NCBI GenBank assembly: GCA_002278935.1
Contig: NCJL01000003.1
Span: forward strand, 186,001-250,000
Length of the DNA stretch: 64,000 nucleotides
Direction of reading: 5' to 3'
DNA from: Gallionellales bacterium 39-52-133
GTDB taxonomy: Bacteria; Pseudomonadota; Gammaproteobacteria; Burkholderiales; Gallionellaceae
Every line of letters starts with the position of its first letter. Position 1 is the first letter of the stretch. The notes beneath the pieces are model-generated. The model worked only from the letters and a program-made list of their open reading frames with translations. It did not search any database and was not told where the DNA came from. This document shows, in pieces, positions 57,116 through 63,440 of the stretch. The translations under genes were made by a program, and so were the position numbers.

Positions 57116-58297
57116 TCAAAGGACTGCTTCCTTTAACGCACCCGGTTTCCCAAACAGCCAGCCCTGCCCGTATTCGCAGCCAAGTTGCAACAGTGCGTTG
57201 CGCACCGTTTCCGTCTCTATGCCTTCCGCCACTACTTTCATGCCCAGCGAGTGAGCCAGGCGTATGGAGGAGCTGACAATTTCAAAGCTTTGTACCGAGT
57301 CCAGAATGGGCGCGATAAAGCCGCGGTCTATTTTGAGGGTGGCGATGGGGTAGCGTTGCAGGTGTTCGAGGCTGGAGTAGCCTGTGCCATAGTCATCCAG
57401 TGCAAGGGTACTGCCCAGTTTGACCAGGCGACTGAGGATGGTCATCGCCAGTTCAGGGCGCTCTACCACCACGGTTTCGGTAAGCTCCAGCTTGAGTTCG
57501 GCGGGAGGCATGGCGTGGCGGAGCATGATATCGCTGATGTCTTCAACCAGACTTACACCGATAAGCTGGCTCGCGGATAGATTGACACTGACAAAGGGCG
57601 CGGCAACGGCGGTCTGCTTTTTGAGCTGTGGCCAGTCGCGGCAGGCGCGTTCCAGTGTCCATAAGCCAAGTTCCTGTATCAGGCCGGTTTGCTCGGCCAG
57701 CCACAGAAAATCCATAGGCGGAATCACGCCGTGAACGGGGTGGTGCCAGCGTATCAGCGCTTCAAAACCCGCTACTTTGTCATCGTCCAAGTTGCAGATG
57801 GGCTGGTAGTAAAGCTCGAATTCATTGCGCGCCAGTGCGCGGGTAATATCATGGGTGAGCGAGATGTTGTCGGTGGCTTCACCCTTGACGGCGTTGCGCT
57901 GTTGCAGCCGGGAAAAGTCCTCATGTGAAATTGGCAATGCCGGTTCCGGAGCCGAGCCCTGCTTGCTGCGGAAGCGCTCCAGTACCACCAGTAACAGGTG
58001 ACGCAGGATAGGGTCGCTTTTGCCCAGCAGGTTTTCAACGATACGGCGCTGTATCGGAATCAGCACGGTTCTTTCCATCGCGCGCGCTGTTGCGGTGCGG
58101 GGATGCTGGTCGATCAATGCGACCTCGCCAAAAAGCTCCCCTTTCTCGATCAGGCCAAGCCGCAGTTCGCCTGCGGCGGTGTCGACCAGAATTTCGATTC
58201 TGCCGCTTTCAATCAGGTAAGCGCAATCGCCCGTGTCACCGTTCCGAAAAACGACTTCATCCTTTGATAGTACTTGCCGATCAAATTCATCGAACAT
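57116..58297 (-). CDS. Cyclic-nucleotide-binding domain + EAL phosphodiesterase
   Basis: 393 residues from the ATG at 58297, chosen for the GGGGGAT site upstream; an earlier ATG at 58438 is less likely. A cNMP-type cupin (about 3-110: RNGDTGDCAYLIESGRIEIL, GELFGEVALIDQHPRTATARA) is followed by a complete EAL domain. The metal and catalytic residues are present: E179-A-L, N239, E274, D301/D302, K322, E358 and Q378. It should hydrolyse c-di-GMP under control of a small ligand or the redox state. It converges on pncC. Confidence 0.9.
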   Translation of the reverse strand: MFDEFDRQVLSKDEVVFRNGDTGDCAYLIESGRIEILVDTAAGELRLGLIEKGELFGEVALIDQHPRTATARAMERTVLIPIQRRIVENLLGKSDPILRHLLLVVLERFRSKQGSAPEPALPISHEDFSRLQQRNAVKGEATDNISLTHDITRALARNEFELYYQPICNLDDDKVAGFEALIRWHHPVHGVIPPMDFLWLAEQTGLIQELGLWTLERACRDWPQLKKQTAVAAPFVSVNLSASQLIGVSLVEDISDIMLRHAMPPAELKLELTETVVVERPELAMTILSRLVKLGSTLALDDYGTGYSSLEHLQRYPIATLKIDRGFIAPILDSVQSFEIVSSSIRLAHSLGMKVVAEGIETETVRNALLQLGCEYGQGWLFGKPGALKEAVL

Positions 58298-58507
58298 GTG
58301 ATCCCCCTGCTTGATGGGTGCTATGCCCAATATTTTCGGGTATTGCACTTGAGAATATTCCCGCAGCGGTAATTTGCTGGGATGGCTTATATAATTTTTA
58401 AAGATTAACAGTAAACCCTGCAGATAACCATATGCCAAAAGACATAGCTAACTGTGGCAAAAGAATAATATGCAAGGCTTTAAGATTGCAGGCGCGGGCA
58501 GCAATGA

Positions 58508-58533
58508 AAAAGGCGACCCTTGGGCCGCCTTTT
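58508..58533 (-). terminator. Terminator after the His-rich small protein
   Basis: AAAAGGCG (58508-58515) pairs with CGCCTTTT (58526-58533), with an extra CCC/GGG pair inside. On the minus strand the stem is followed by TTTT. It lies about 100 nt after the stop of the minus-strand gene at 58632-58862. Confidence 0.75.
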
Positions 58534-58631
58534 GTTTGCACCACTGAGGTGCATTTCTTTCGCCATTAAGGCGTATCGGTAAAACATCAAATTGTAAGAA
58601 TACCGGTAGCCGGAATTCCCGTCTCCGTGTT

Positions 58632-58862
58632 CTAAAGTCCAACCCTGCTCGCTACCGGATCAATCGTCCGCACGATATTCAGTATCTGCATACCCTGAAT
58701 TTCGTCCGGATCATATTTCACAATCATGGCATGCGGGTGAGCATGGTGGTCAAACTCGGCACAATCTACGCCGATGCAGCCCATGATTCTTTTTTCCAGA
58801 GCGCTTCTTGCCTGAGCATCCAGTTCAGGATGTACATGAATCAACATATCTGCTGTGTGCAT
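58632..58862 (-). CDS. Small His-rich protein with an HMA-like fold
   Basis: 76 residues. The pattern of strand and helix (ADMLIHVHPELDAQARSALEKRIMGCIGVDCAEFD, HAMIVKYDPDEIQGMQILNIVRTID) suggests a ferredoxin-like fold as in heavy-metal-associated domains, but the usual CxxC is absent. Instead HVHPELD and DHHAHPHA carry many histidines. GAGAG precedes the ATG (GGAGAGAAAC). I do not know its function; metal binding by the His cluster is inference. It is the last minus-strand gene before the EAL gene and has its own terminator. Confidence 0.6.
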   Translation of the reverse strand: MHTADMLIHVHPELDAQARSALEKRIMGCIGVDCAEFDHHAHPHAMIVKYDPDEIQGMQILNIVRTIDPVASRVGL

Positions 58863-59060
58863 GTTTCTCTCCTTTCATTGCAAAATGGAATAAGGACGAT
58901 GCTTGGCGCTGTTTCATCCTTGGGAATAATTATATGCCTCCGGTGTGTGCATTGTAAGGCCGTGAGACGAGCAATTACCAATGTTGAGTTTGCTGTATTT
59001 TTTAACTTAATCAGTCGCTTCCTTGATATTTTTTGAAAATAGCTGGTCGCAAGGTTTTCT

Positions 59061-59576
59061 TCAATAATTGTCGTAGCTTGCTTTGGTGGAAAGCGCGAAG
59101 CCACTCAACAGGTCTCTGATGCCCCAGAGAAAAACACCGACACCAAAGAAACTTAATATCCATGAGCGGTAGCCGTAGTCGACAGTTACGAGCTGCGACG
59201 GTAATTGCGACCATGCATAAAGCACAGGGATCAGCAGTGCGACGTAGGCGCCGCCTGCCATGCTTAGAATAAGATGTGTGATTCTTTCATTCGGGCTTAA
59301 GGTTCTGGTTTGGTCTTCTACAACAAAATCCCATGCGGTCAGTAGTACCTCAAGCAAAATTATTCCTGCCATTATCCACGCCCAGATGCCATGCCATGAT
59401 AGCCATGCAAGGCCAATAAACACAATGGCGTAAAACAGCTCCCTCACACCGTGTATCTTTTGCTCGGTTGCGGCGGTTTTCTGTGAGGGTAATCTTTCTT
59501 TCCATTCATGGTTCCAGAAGACGTCGTAACCACCAAGCAAGCCCTGAAAAATTAAAATGACTATGATGATGTCCAT
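59061..59576 (-). CDS. Unrecognised membrane protein, last in the GbsR-linked gene set
   Basis: 171 residues with four to five predicted helices (IIIVILIFQGLLGGY, ELFYAIVFIGLAWLS, WIMAGIILLEVLLTAW, LILSMAGGAYVALLIPVLYAW, SWILSFFGVGVFLWGI). The N-terminal FWNHEWKERLPSQ and the mid segment SPNERITHLILSM are striking and polar. I recognise no family. AGGAG lies before the ATG. It follows the previous membrane gene after 37 nt and is probably cotranscribed. Confidence 0.55.
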   Translation of the reverse strand: MDIIIVILIFQGLLGGYDVFWNHEWKERLPSQKTAATEQKIHGVRELFYAIVFIGLAWLSWHGIWAWIMAGIILLEVLLTAWDFVVEDQTRTLSPNERITHLILSMAGGAYVALLIPVLYAWSQLPSQLVTVDYGYRSWILSFFGVGVFLWGIRDLLSGFALSTKASYDNY

Positions 59577-59613
59577 CGTTACACCTCCTGAGTTGGAAAA
59601 GGGTTGTGTGTTA

Positions 59614-60066
59614 TCAGTTGTCTCGCGCCATGCGCAGTATCAGTGCCGGCACTGCTATCAAGGTTACCGCAACAATATCGATAGCTACATGTAGCCAGAA
59701 ACCATGCAATAGTGAAATGGCAATGTCCAGTGGTGCCCAGGCGATAAGTGAAAGCAGCAAGCCATTCCAGGGCCATTGTTCCTTGCTGCGCACGCCAGCA
59801 CGAACAAGATATGCCATCAGTATTCCCCAGCTTGCAACCGTGGGGCCAAACAGGGCGACTATCCAGCGCTGGAAAGCCAGTGCTTCCGCAGGAACCGTTG
59901 CCGCACCCCAGAAGGTATCGCGCAGCTGGCCGGCATAAAAATCAAAGCCACTGGAAAATGCCAGCACTGGCAAGGCGAAGCCAAGCAGGATATGGCCAAT
60001 TGCGACGATATATAGCCACCGTTCCAAATTTTTGCTTAAGCGCGCAGCTGGAATCATATTGAGCAT
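59614..60066 (-). CDS. Unrecognised four-helix membrane protein
   Basis: 150 residues. Helices are visible at WLYIVAIGHILLGFALPVLAF, RWIVALFGPTVASWGILMAYLV, NGLLLSLIAWAPLDIAISLLHGF and WLHVAIDIVAVTLIAVPALIL. Two His residues (near GHILLG and LHGFWLHVAID) could bind haem or metal, but no family is recognised. A GGAGG-like site precedes the ATG. It lies 20 nt after the DUF2269-like gene in the same direction. Confidence 0.55.
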   Translation of the reverse strand: MLNMIPAARLSKNLERWLYIVAIGHILLGFALPVLAFSSGFDFYAGQLRDTFWGAATVPAEALAFQRWIVALFGPTVASWGILMAYLVRAGVRSKEQWPWNGLLLSLIAWAPLDIAISLLHGFWLHVAIDIVAVTLIAVPALILRMARDN

Positions 60067-60086
60067 CCCTCCCGTTAAAATATTTG

Positions 60087-60548
60087 CTACAGAGGTTTGG
60101 CAACCATCAGCCAGTAAATCGCCAGCATCGCGACAAAGGCCGGGTAGCCCAGCATTTCCCAGTAGCGGGCATAGCGCCAGAAAAGTGCGGGCAGTGCTGT
60201 TGAGTTTGCGCTGGCCTCAAGCGCCATATTGCGCATCCGGATCTGCAGCCATACCACCGGCAGCCAGCAGACGGCGGCCAGTGCATACAGCGCATAGGTC
60301 CACAGCAGCCAGTTTGCATCCAGAGGCCAGCCCGCCAGATACACCAGCGCAAGGCCAGACACCGGCTGGATGATCACCGTGGGGGTGGTGAACCACCAGT
60401 CTGCTTTCACCACCAGGCGGCTCACAATCACCTGTGCCTGCAGATTGTTGCTGCGGTTCGCCATGAACATATAAAAGGCGCTGCCGAAACCGGTGCCAAC
60501 CATCAGCACGCTGGACAGGATGTGTATCAACTTCAGCCACTCATACAT
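60087..60548 (-). CDS. DUF2269 family membrane protein
   Basis: 153 residues, four helices. The opening MYEWLKLIHILSSVLMVGTGFGSAFYMF with its conserved His, and VKADWWFTTPTVIIQPVSGLALVYL, match DUF2269. The C-terminal YWEMLGYPAFVAMLAIYWLMVAKP is also typical. The function is unknown. The start overlaps the DoxX-like gene by 8 nt. DUF2269 genes often stand beside SDR/DoxX genes, as here. Confidence 0.8.
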   Translation of the reverse strand: MYEWLKLIHILSSVLMVGTGFGSAFYMFMANRSNNLQAQVIVSRLVVKADWWFTTPTVIIQPVSGLALVYLAGWPLDANWLLWTYALYALAAVCWLPVVWLQIRMRNMALEASANSTALPALFWRYARYWEMLGYPAFVAMLAIYWLMVAKPL

Positions 60549-60933
60549 GATGATCTCCTTTTTGCAGATTTGCGTCCCGCCACAATATCCACAGGATTGC
60601 CAGTAACGGAATATTTTTGATCAGCATGCCAAACGGGTGCAGCGCATAGTCAGGCAAATAAATGGCAATGATGCTGCTGTAAGTCAAGATCACTGCCCCT
60701 TGCATCAGCCACAGCCATTTTTGCATCGTGCGCAGATTGATGAGAGTGAGTACACCCATTGCCACATCGAGGGCTATGCCCGCATACAGAGCAGCGAATG
60801 CAATCTCGCCTTGCAGTCCAACGCGTTCAAGCATAGCGATGCTCTGTGCCTGCGGATAGCCGAGGGTGGCCGCTGCGGTGAGCAGCCACACGCCAGCCAG
60901 GGAGAGGCGTAACAAGGGTATGGTATTAGTCAT
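60541..60933 (-). CDS. DoxX-like membrane protein
   Basis: 130 residues from the ATG at 60933, inside the end of the SDR gene (8-nt overlap); the frame is open upstream but that part is a shadow of the SDR gene. Four helices are seen, with the opening PLLRLSLAGVWLLTAAATLGYPQAQSIAMLERVG and FAALYAGIALDVAMGVLTLI, resembling the DoxX_3 domain. In many proteobacteria this domain is fused to the C-terminus of an SDR like the one encoded just upstream; here it is a separate gene. Confidence 0.7.
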   Translation of the reverse strand: MTNTIPLLRLSLAGVWLLTAAATLGYPQAQSIAMLERVGLQGEIAFAALYAGIALDVAMGVLTLINLRTMQKWLWLMQGAVILTYSSIIAIYLPDYALHPFGMLIKNIPLLAILWILWRDANLQKGDHHV

Positions 60934-61792
60934 TGAGAAAGTCCCGGTAGTTGCGCGGCGCATGCCCCAGCAATTTGACAAACCTGTCCCCATTGCCGGT
61001 GCTGCCCGCTGCCAGCATCTCCAGCGTGTCGTTGCCGACAGGCAGCGCGGGAATACGGTCACCTATCCAGGCAACACTGTTCAGCATGAATCCGGGCACG
61101 GCAAGCACAAGTGGCGCCTTGCCGCCGCGTTGCATGCGGTAGCTGGCAATCAGCCCGGCCAGCGTGACCTCTTCGGCGCCGACGCATTCAATGATCTGGC
61201 GCAGCGGCGGGCTGCCGGTTGCGGCGAGCAGCTTGATCACGGCCTGCGCGATATCATCTATATGCACCGGCTGCAGCATCTGCCTGCCGCCCTCCGGCAG
61301 CATCAGCAGCGGCATGTGCGACAGCAACATGAACATGCGCGTGCTGGCACCGTCCTTGCCGTAAATCAGCGAGGGCCGCAGGATGGCCCAGTCCACATCC
61401 AGCGTTTGCAGAAAATCATCCGCAGCCTGCTTGGTCTGCATGTACGACGTGTTGATGCCGCTGCCGGCGCCGAGTGCGGAAATTTGCACGATGCGTTTGA
61501 TGCCGCTTTGCGCCGCTGCGGCAAACAGCGCGCGCGGCACAGCGTCATGCAACTGCGCCATCGGCTGCGCTTTACTGTCGCGCAGCACACCCACGGCATT
61601 CACCACCGCGTCGATACCTTTAAGGCGTGGAAGCCAGTCTGCAATCTCGGTGTCAAGGCGATAGTTGATGGCGATATCATCCGCGCCGCGCGGCAGGCGC
61701 ACACCGCGTCTGACCTGATGGCCGGCATCGCGTAAGGCAATTTCAAGATGCCGGCCTACAAAGCCCGACGCACCGCATAAAAGAATGTTCAT
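60926..61792 (-). CDS. NAD(P)-binding SDR-like protein (NmrA / NDUFA9-like)
   Basis: 288 residues. The atypical SDR opening MNILLCGASGFVGRHLEIALRDAGHQVRRGVR has the GxxGxxG dinucleotide loop, and GIDAVVNAVGVLRDS and LRPSLIYGKDGAS are typical. The Tyr-x-x-x-Lys pair is not seen in its classical form (SYMQTKQAADD), so catalysis is uncertain; a sensor or quinone-linked role is possible. It overlaps its neighbours on both sides (4 nt upstream, 8 nt downstream), showing tight coupling with a membrane protein on each side. Confidence 0.82.
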   Translation of the reverse strand: MNILLCGASGFVGRHLEIALRDAGHQVRRGVRLPRGADDIAINYRLDTEIADWLPRLKGIDAVVNAVGVLRDSKAQPMAQLHDAVPRALFAAAAQSGIKRIVQISALGAGSGINTSYMQTKQAADDFLQTLDVDWAILRPSLIYGKDGASTRMFMLLSHMPLLMLPEGGRQMLQPVHIDDIAQAVIKLLAATGSPPLRQIIECVGAEEVTLAGLIASYRMQRGGKAPLVLAVPGFMLNSVAWIGDRIPALPVGNDTLEMLAAGSTGNGDRFVKLLGHAPRNYRDFLND

Positions 61793-62163
61793 TTCACACC
61801 TCCGGCGGGTAGCAATGCTGCGCTGTTTCTGTTTGCGCTGATGGCGGGTTTGACTACGCTGCTCCAGATCGACCGCGCGACAATGGCCACCGCGGCAAAG
61901 ATGCCCATGCTGGTGAGGATGAGCGTGCTGCGTATAACCTGCAGCCAGTTAACGCCTGTATAGCTGGGTACGAAGCCGATCACCAGAACCACGCTGCCGG
62001 ATACTGCAAGAATTTGCAGACTTCTGAACCAGAAGTCTGCGGCATCGGTGTTGCCGCAGACACTGCCCATCAATTTGCCCAGCACATTGCGCAAGTATGC
62101 CAATACCAGCAGCGGAAAGAAGACGGAAACGAACAGCGATAAAAACAGGATTTGCAGTTCCAT
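61789..62163 (-). CDS. Unrecognised three-helix membrane protein
   Basis: 124 residues from the ATG at 62163, which has AAGGA 7 nt upstream; a TTG 15 nt earlier contains that site and is rejected. Helices are QILFLSLFVSVFFPLLVLAYL, LQILAVSGSVVLVIGFV and LILTSMGIFAAVAIVARSI. The family is not recognised. The stop overlaps the SDR start by 4 nt. It lies 36 nt after the DCC gene. Confidence 0.6.
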   Translation of the reverse strand: MELQILFLSLFVSVFFPLLVLAYLRNVLGKLMGSVCGNTDAADFWFRSLQILAVSGSVVLVIGFVPSYTGVNWLQVIRSTLILTSMGIFAAVAIVARSIWSSVVKPAISANRNSAALLPAGGVK

Positions 62164-62199
62164 GATAATTCCTTTCAATAAATTGCAGCGGTTGGAAAA

Positions 62200-62637
62200 T
62201 CAGATGTTGCACTGGCCGTTTGCGCATGCGCGGCTTTTGCGCTGCGCGTGCATTGCCAGCCAGTTAAACCAGACTTGCGCAAACCAGCCCGGGATGAGAT
62301 ATCTGTTTCTGGCAATCAGCGGATAAAGTCTGTGCATCACATGCTTTATATAAGGCTTGTCCAGCCAGTCGGCGACAAAGTGAAAGTCAACGCCGGCATA
62401 GGCGAGGCGAAAGGCCGGTACGCCAATTACCCAGCTGCCATCGGCGGTCTGTGCATGCAGCAGTTGCATCATCTGCTGCCTGTCGGGTGCGCCAGCGGGC
62501 GCCGCAAAATCTGCTGCGGAGCAATCCACCAGTTTCAGCTTGTCAGCATGATCATGCTGTTTCAAGCGTGTCATTTCCTGGTTGCACAAATGGCAGCTGC
62601 TGTCATAGTAAAGCGTGACTGGATAAATATTGTTCAT
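62200..62637 (-). CDS. DCC family thiol-disulfide oxidoreductase (DUF393)
   Basis: 145 residues. The family name motif is present in variant form as YYDSSCHLCNQEM, a CxxC redox pair at the N-terminus. The later ADGSWVIGVPAFRLAYAGVDFHFVADWLDKPYIKHVMHRLYPLIARNRYLI is typical of DUF393. The C-terminus ends in a CANGQC-type Cys pair that could be a second redox or metal site. It is the first gene of the minus-strand set; a perfect palindrome lies 18 nt before its ATG. Confidence 0.85.
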   Translation of the reverse strand: MNNIYPVTLYYDSSCHLCNQEMTRLKQHDHADKLKLVDCSAADFAAPAGAPDRQQMMQLLHAQTADGSWVIGVPAFRLAYAGVDFHFVADWLDKPYIKHVMHRLYPLIARNRYLIPGWFAQVWFNWLAMHAQRKSRACANGQCNI

Positions 62638-62654
62638 CTCAACCTCTGATAATT

Positions 62655-62686
62655 ACGGTTATTTCTGTAATGACAGAAATAACCGT
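62655..62686. promoter_or_regulatory. Predicted GbsR operator before the DCC gene
   Basis: The arms ACGGTTATTTCTGT (62655-62668) and ACAGAAATAACCGT (62673-62686) are a perfect 14-bp inverted repeat around AATG. The inner ATTTCTGT-N4-ACAGAAAT is identical to the palindrome at the regulator's own promoter. It lies between the terminator of the regulator gene and the DCC start codon. Confidence 0.75.
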
Positions 62687-62696
62687 GCAAAGAAAA

Positions 62697-62713
62697 GCCG
62701 GATCAACTCCGGC
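62697..62713 (-). terminator. Terminator of the gbsR-type gene
   Basis: GCCGGA (62697-62702) pairs with TCCGGC (62708-62713) around a 5-nt loop. On the minus strand it is followed by TTTTCTTT. It ends the regulator transcript 16 nt after the stop codon, so the downstream gene set needs its own promoter. Confidence 0.75.
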
Positions 62714-62728
62714 CACCCAAATACATCT

Positions 62729-63253
62729 TTAACCTCGACGAATGAGCTTTTGTATCTTTGCGCCCAGCTTCATCACTTTCATCAGTGTTTCGGGATCCAG
62801 GCTCAGCATTTCATCGCCCCATACGCTGACAGTTTCCATGAATTGCAGGGTATCGGCGATACGTTTCTGCGCTTCGAGTTCTTCCCACGCCAGATCGCTG
62901 CTGGCCATGCAGTCGCGTAAAAAGGCAACGGTCGGATCAAATTCCCGCTGCTTGCGCTCGGCAAAGATGGTTCTTGCCAAAGACCACACATCTTTCGACG
63001 TTTCAAAGTGGTCGCGCCGGTCGCCCATGATATGCACGATGCTGATTAAGCCCCAGCCCTGCAACTCCTTCAGACTGTTTGATACATTGGAGCGGGCCAC
63101 GCCCAGTGTGTCGGTAATGTCATCTGCCGCCATCGGTTTACCCACGATATATAGCAGCGCATGTATCTGCGCGACGGTGCGGTTAACCCCCCAGCGCGTG
63201 CCCATCTCGCCCCAGTGTAGAATGAATTTTTCGCTGACAGGTAGTAGTTTCAT
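62729..63253 (-). CDS. GbsR/MarR family transcriptional regulator
   Basis: 174 residues. The winged helix is WGVNRTVAQIHALLYIVGKPMAADDITDTLGVARSNVSNSLKELQGWGLISI, followed by the wing GDRRDHFETSKDVWSLARTIFAERKQREFDP, the GbsR hallmark. A long C-terminal helix serves in dimerisation. It lies directly upstream of the DCC/SDR/DoxX/DUF2269 gene set and diverges from recA. Its promoter carries a perfect 17-bp-arm palindrome, and the same core recurs before its neighbour genes. The ligand is unknown. Confidence 0.9.
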   Translation of the reverse strand: MKLLPVSEKFILHWGEMGTRWGVNRTVAQIHALLYIVGKPMAADDITDTLGVARSNVSNSLKELQGWGLISIVHIMGDRRDHFETSKDVWSLARTIFAERKQREFDPTVAFLRDCMASSDLAWEELEAQKRIADTLQFMETVSVWGDEMLSLDPETLMKVMKLGAKIQKLIRRG

Positions 63254-63260
63254 GGCCTGT

Positions 63261-63288
63261 ATTGTGCCATTCTATTAATTTCTGTCAA
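63261..63288 (-). promoter_or_regulatory. Promoter of the gbsR-type gene
   Basis: On the minus strand TTGACA (63288-63283, perfect) and CACAAT (63266-63261, 4 of 6) are 16 nt apart. The -35 lies in the centre of the palindrome at 63269-63306. The -10 is only 7 nt from the start codon, so the transcript would be leaderless or nearly so. Confidence 0.55.
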
Positions 63289-63306
63289 TACAGAAATTAA
63301 TAGAAT
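63269..63306. promoter_or_regulatory. Predicted GbsR operator at its own promoter
   Basis: The arms are perfect over 17 bp around CAAT: ATTCTATTAATTTCTGT (63269-63285) and its complement (63290-63306). The core ATTTCTGT-N4-ACAGAAAT is the same as at 62655-62686. It covers the -35 of the minus-strand promoter, which fits autorepression. Confidence 0.78.
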
Positions 63307-63401
63307 AAAATAATTAAATAAATAACATATTTATATTCAATATGTTAAGATATTTTGAGCAAAAAGAACGAACGATCGTGCTATGCAGGCATGATTTGCC
63401 A

Positions 63402-63410
63402 TGCCATAAT
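63402..63410 (+). promoter_or_regulatory. Candidate extended -10 of the recA promoter
   Basis: TGC followed by CATAAT (5 of 6) forms an extended -10 about 30 nt before the recA ATG. A GGCATG-N6-CATGCC symmetry (63388-63405) overlaps it. No convincing -35 and no CTGT-N8-ACAG LexA box is seen. Confidence 0.35.
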
Positions 63411-63440
63411 CGCTCCAACATTTATACAAAGGGGAAAATC

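Noticed and set aside
58448..58642. 64-codon minus-strand open frame next to the His-rich gene
   Set aside because: It contains the terminator stem, has no ribosome-binding site and a low-complexity composition.
63270..63305. LexA box before recA (CTGT...ACAG)
   Set aside because: The spacer is 4 nt instead of 8, and the same core occurs before the DCC gene, which points to the GbsR-type regulator.
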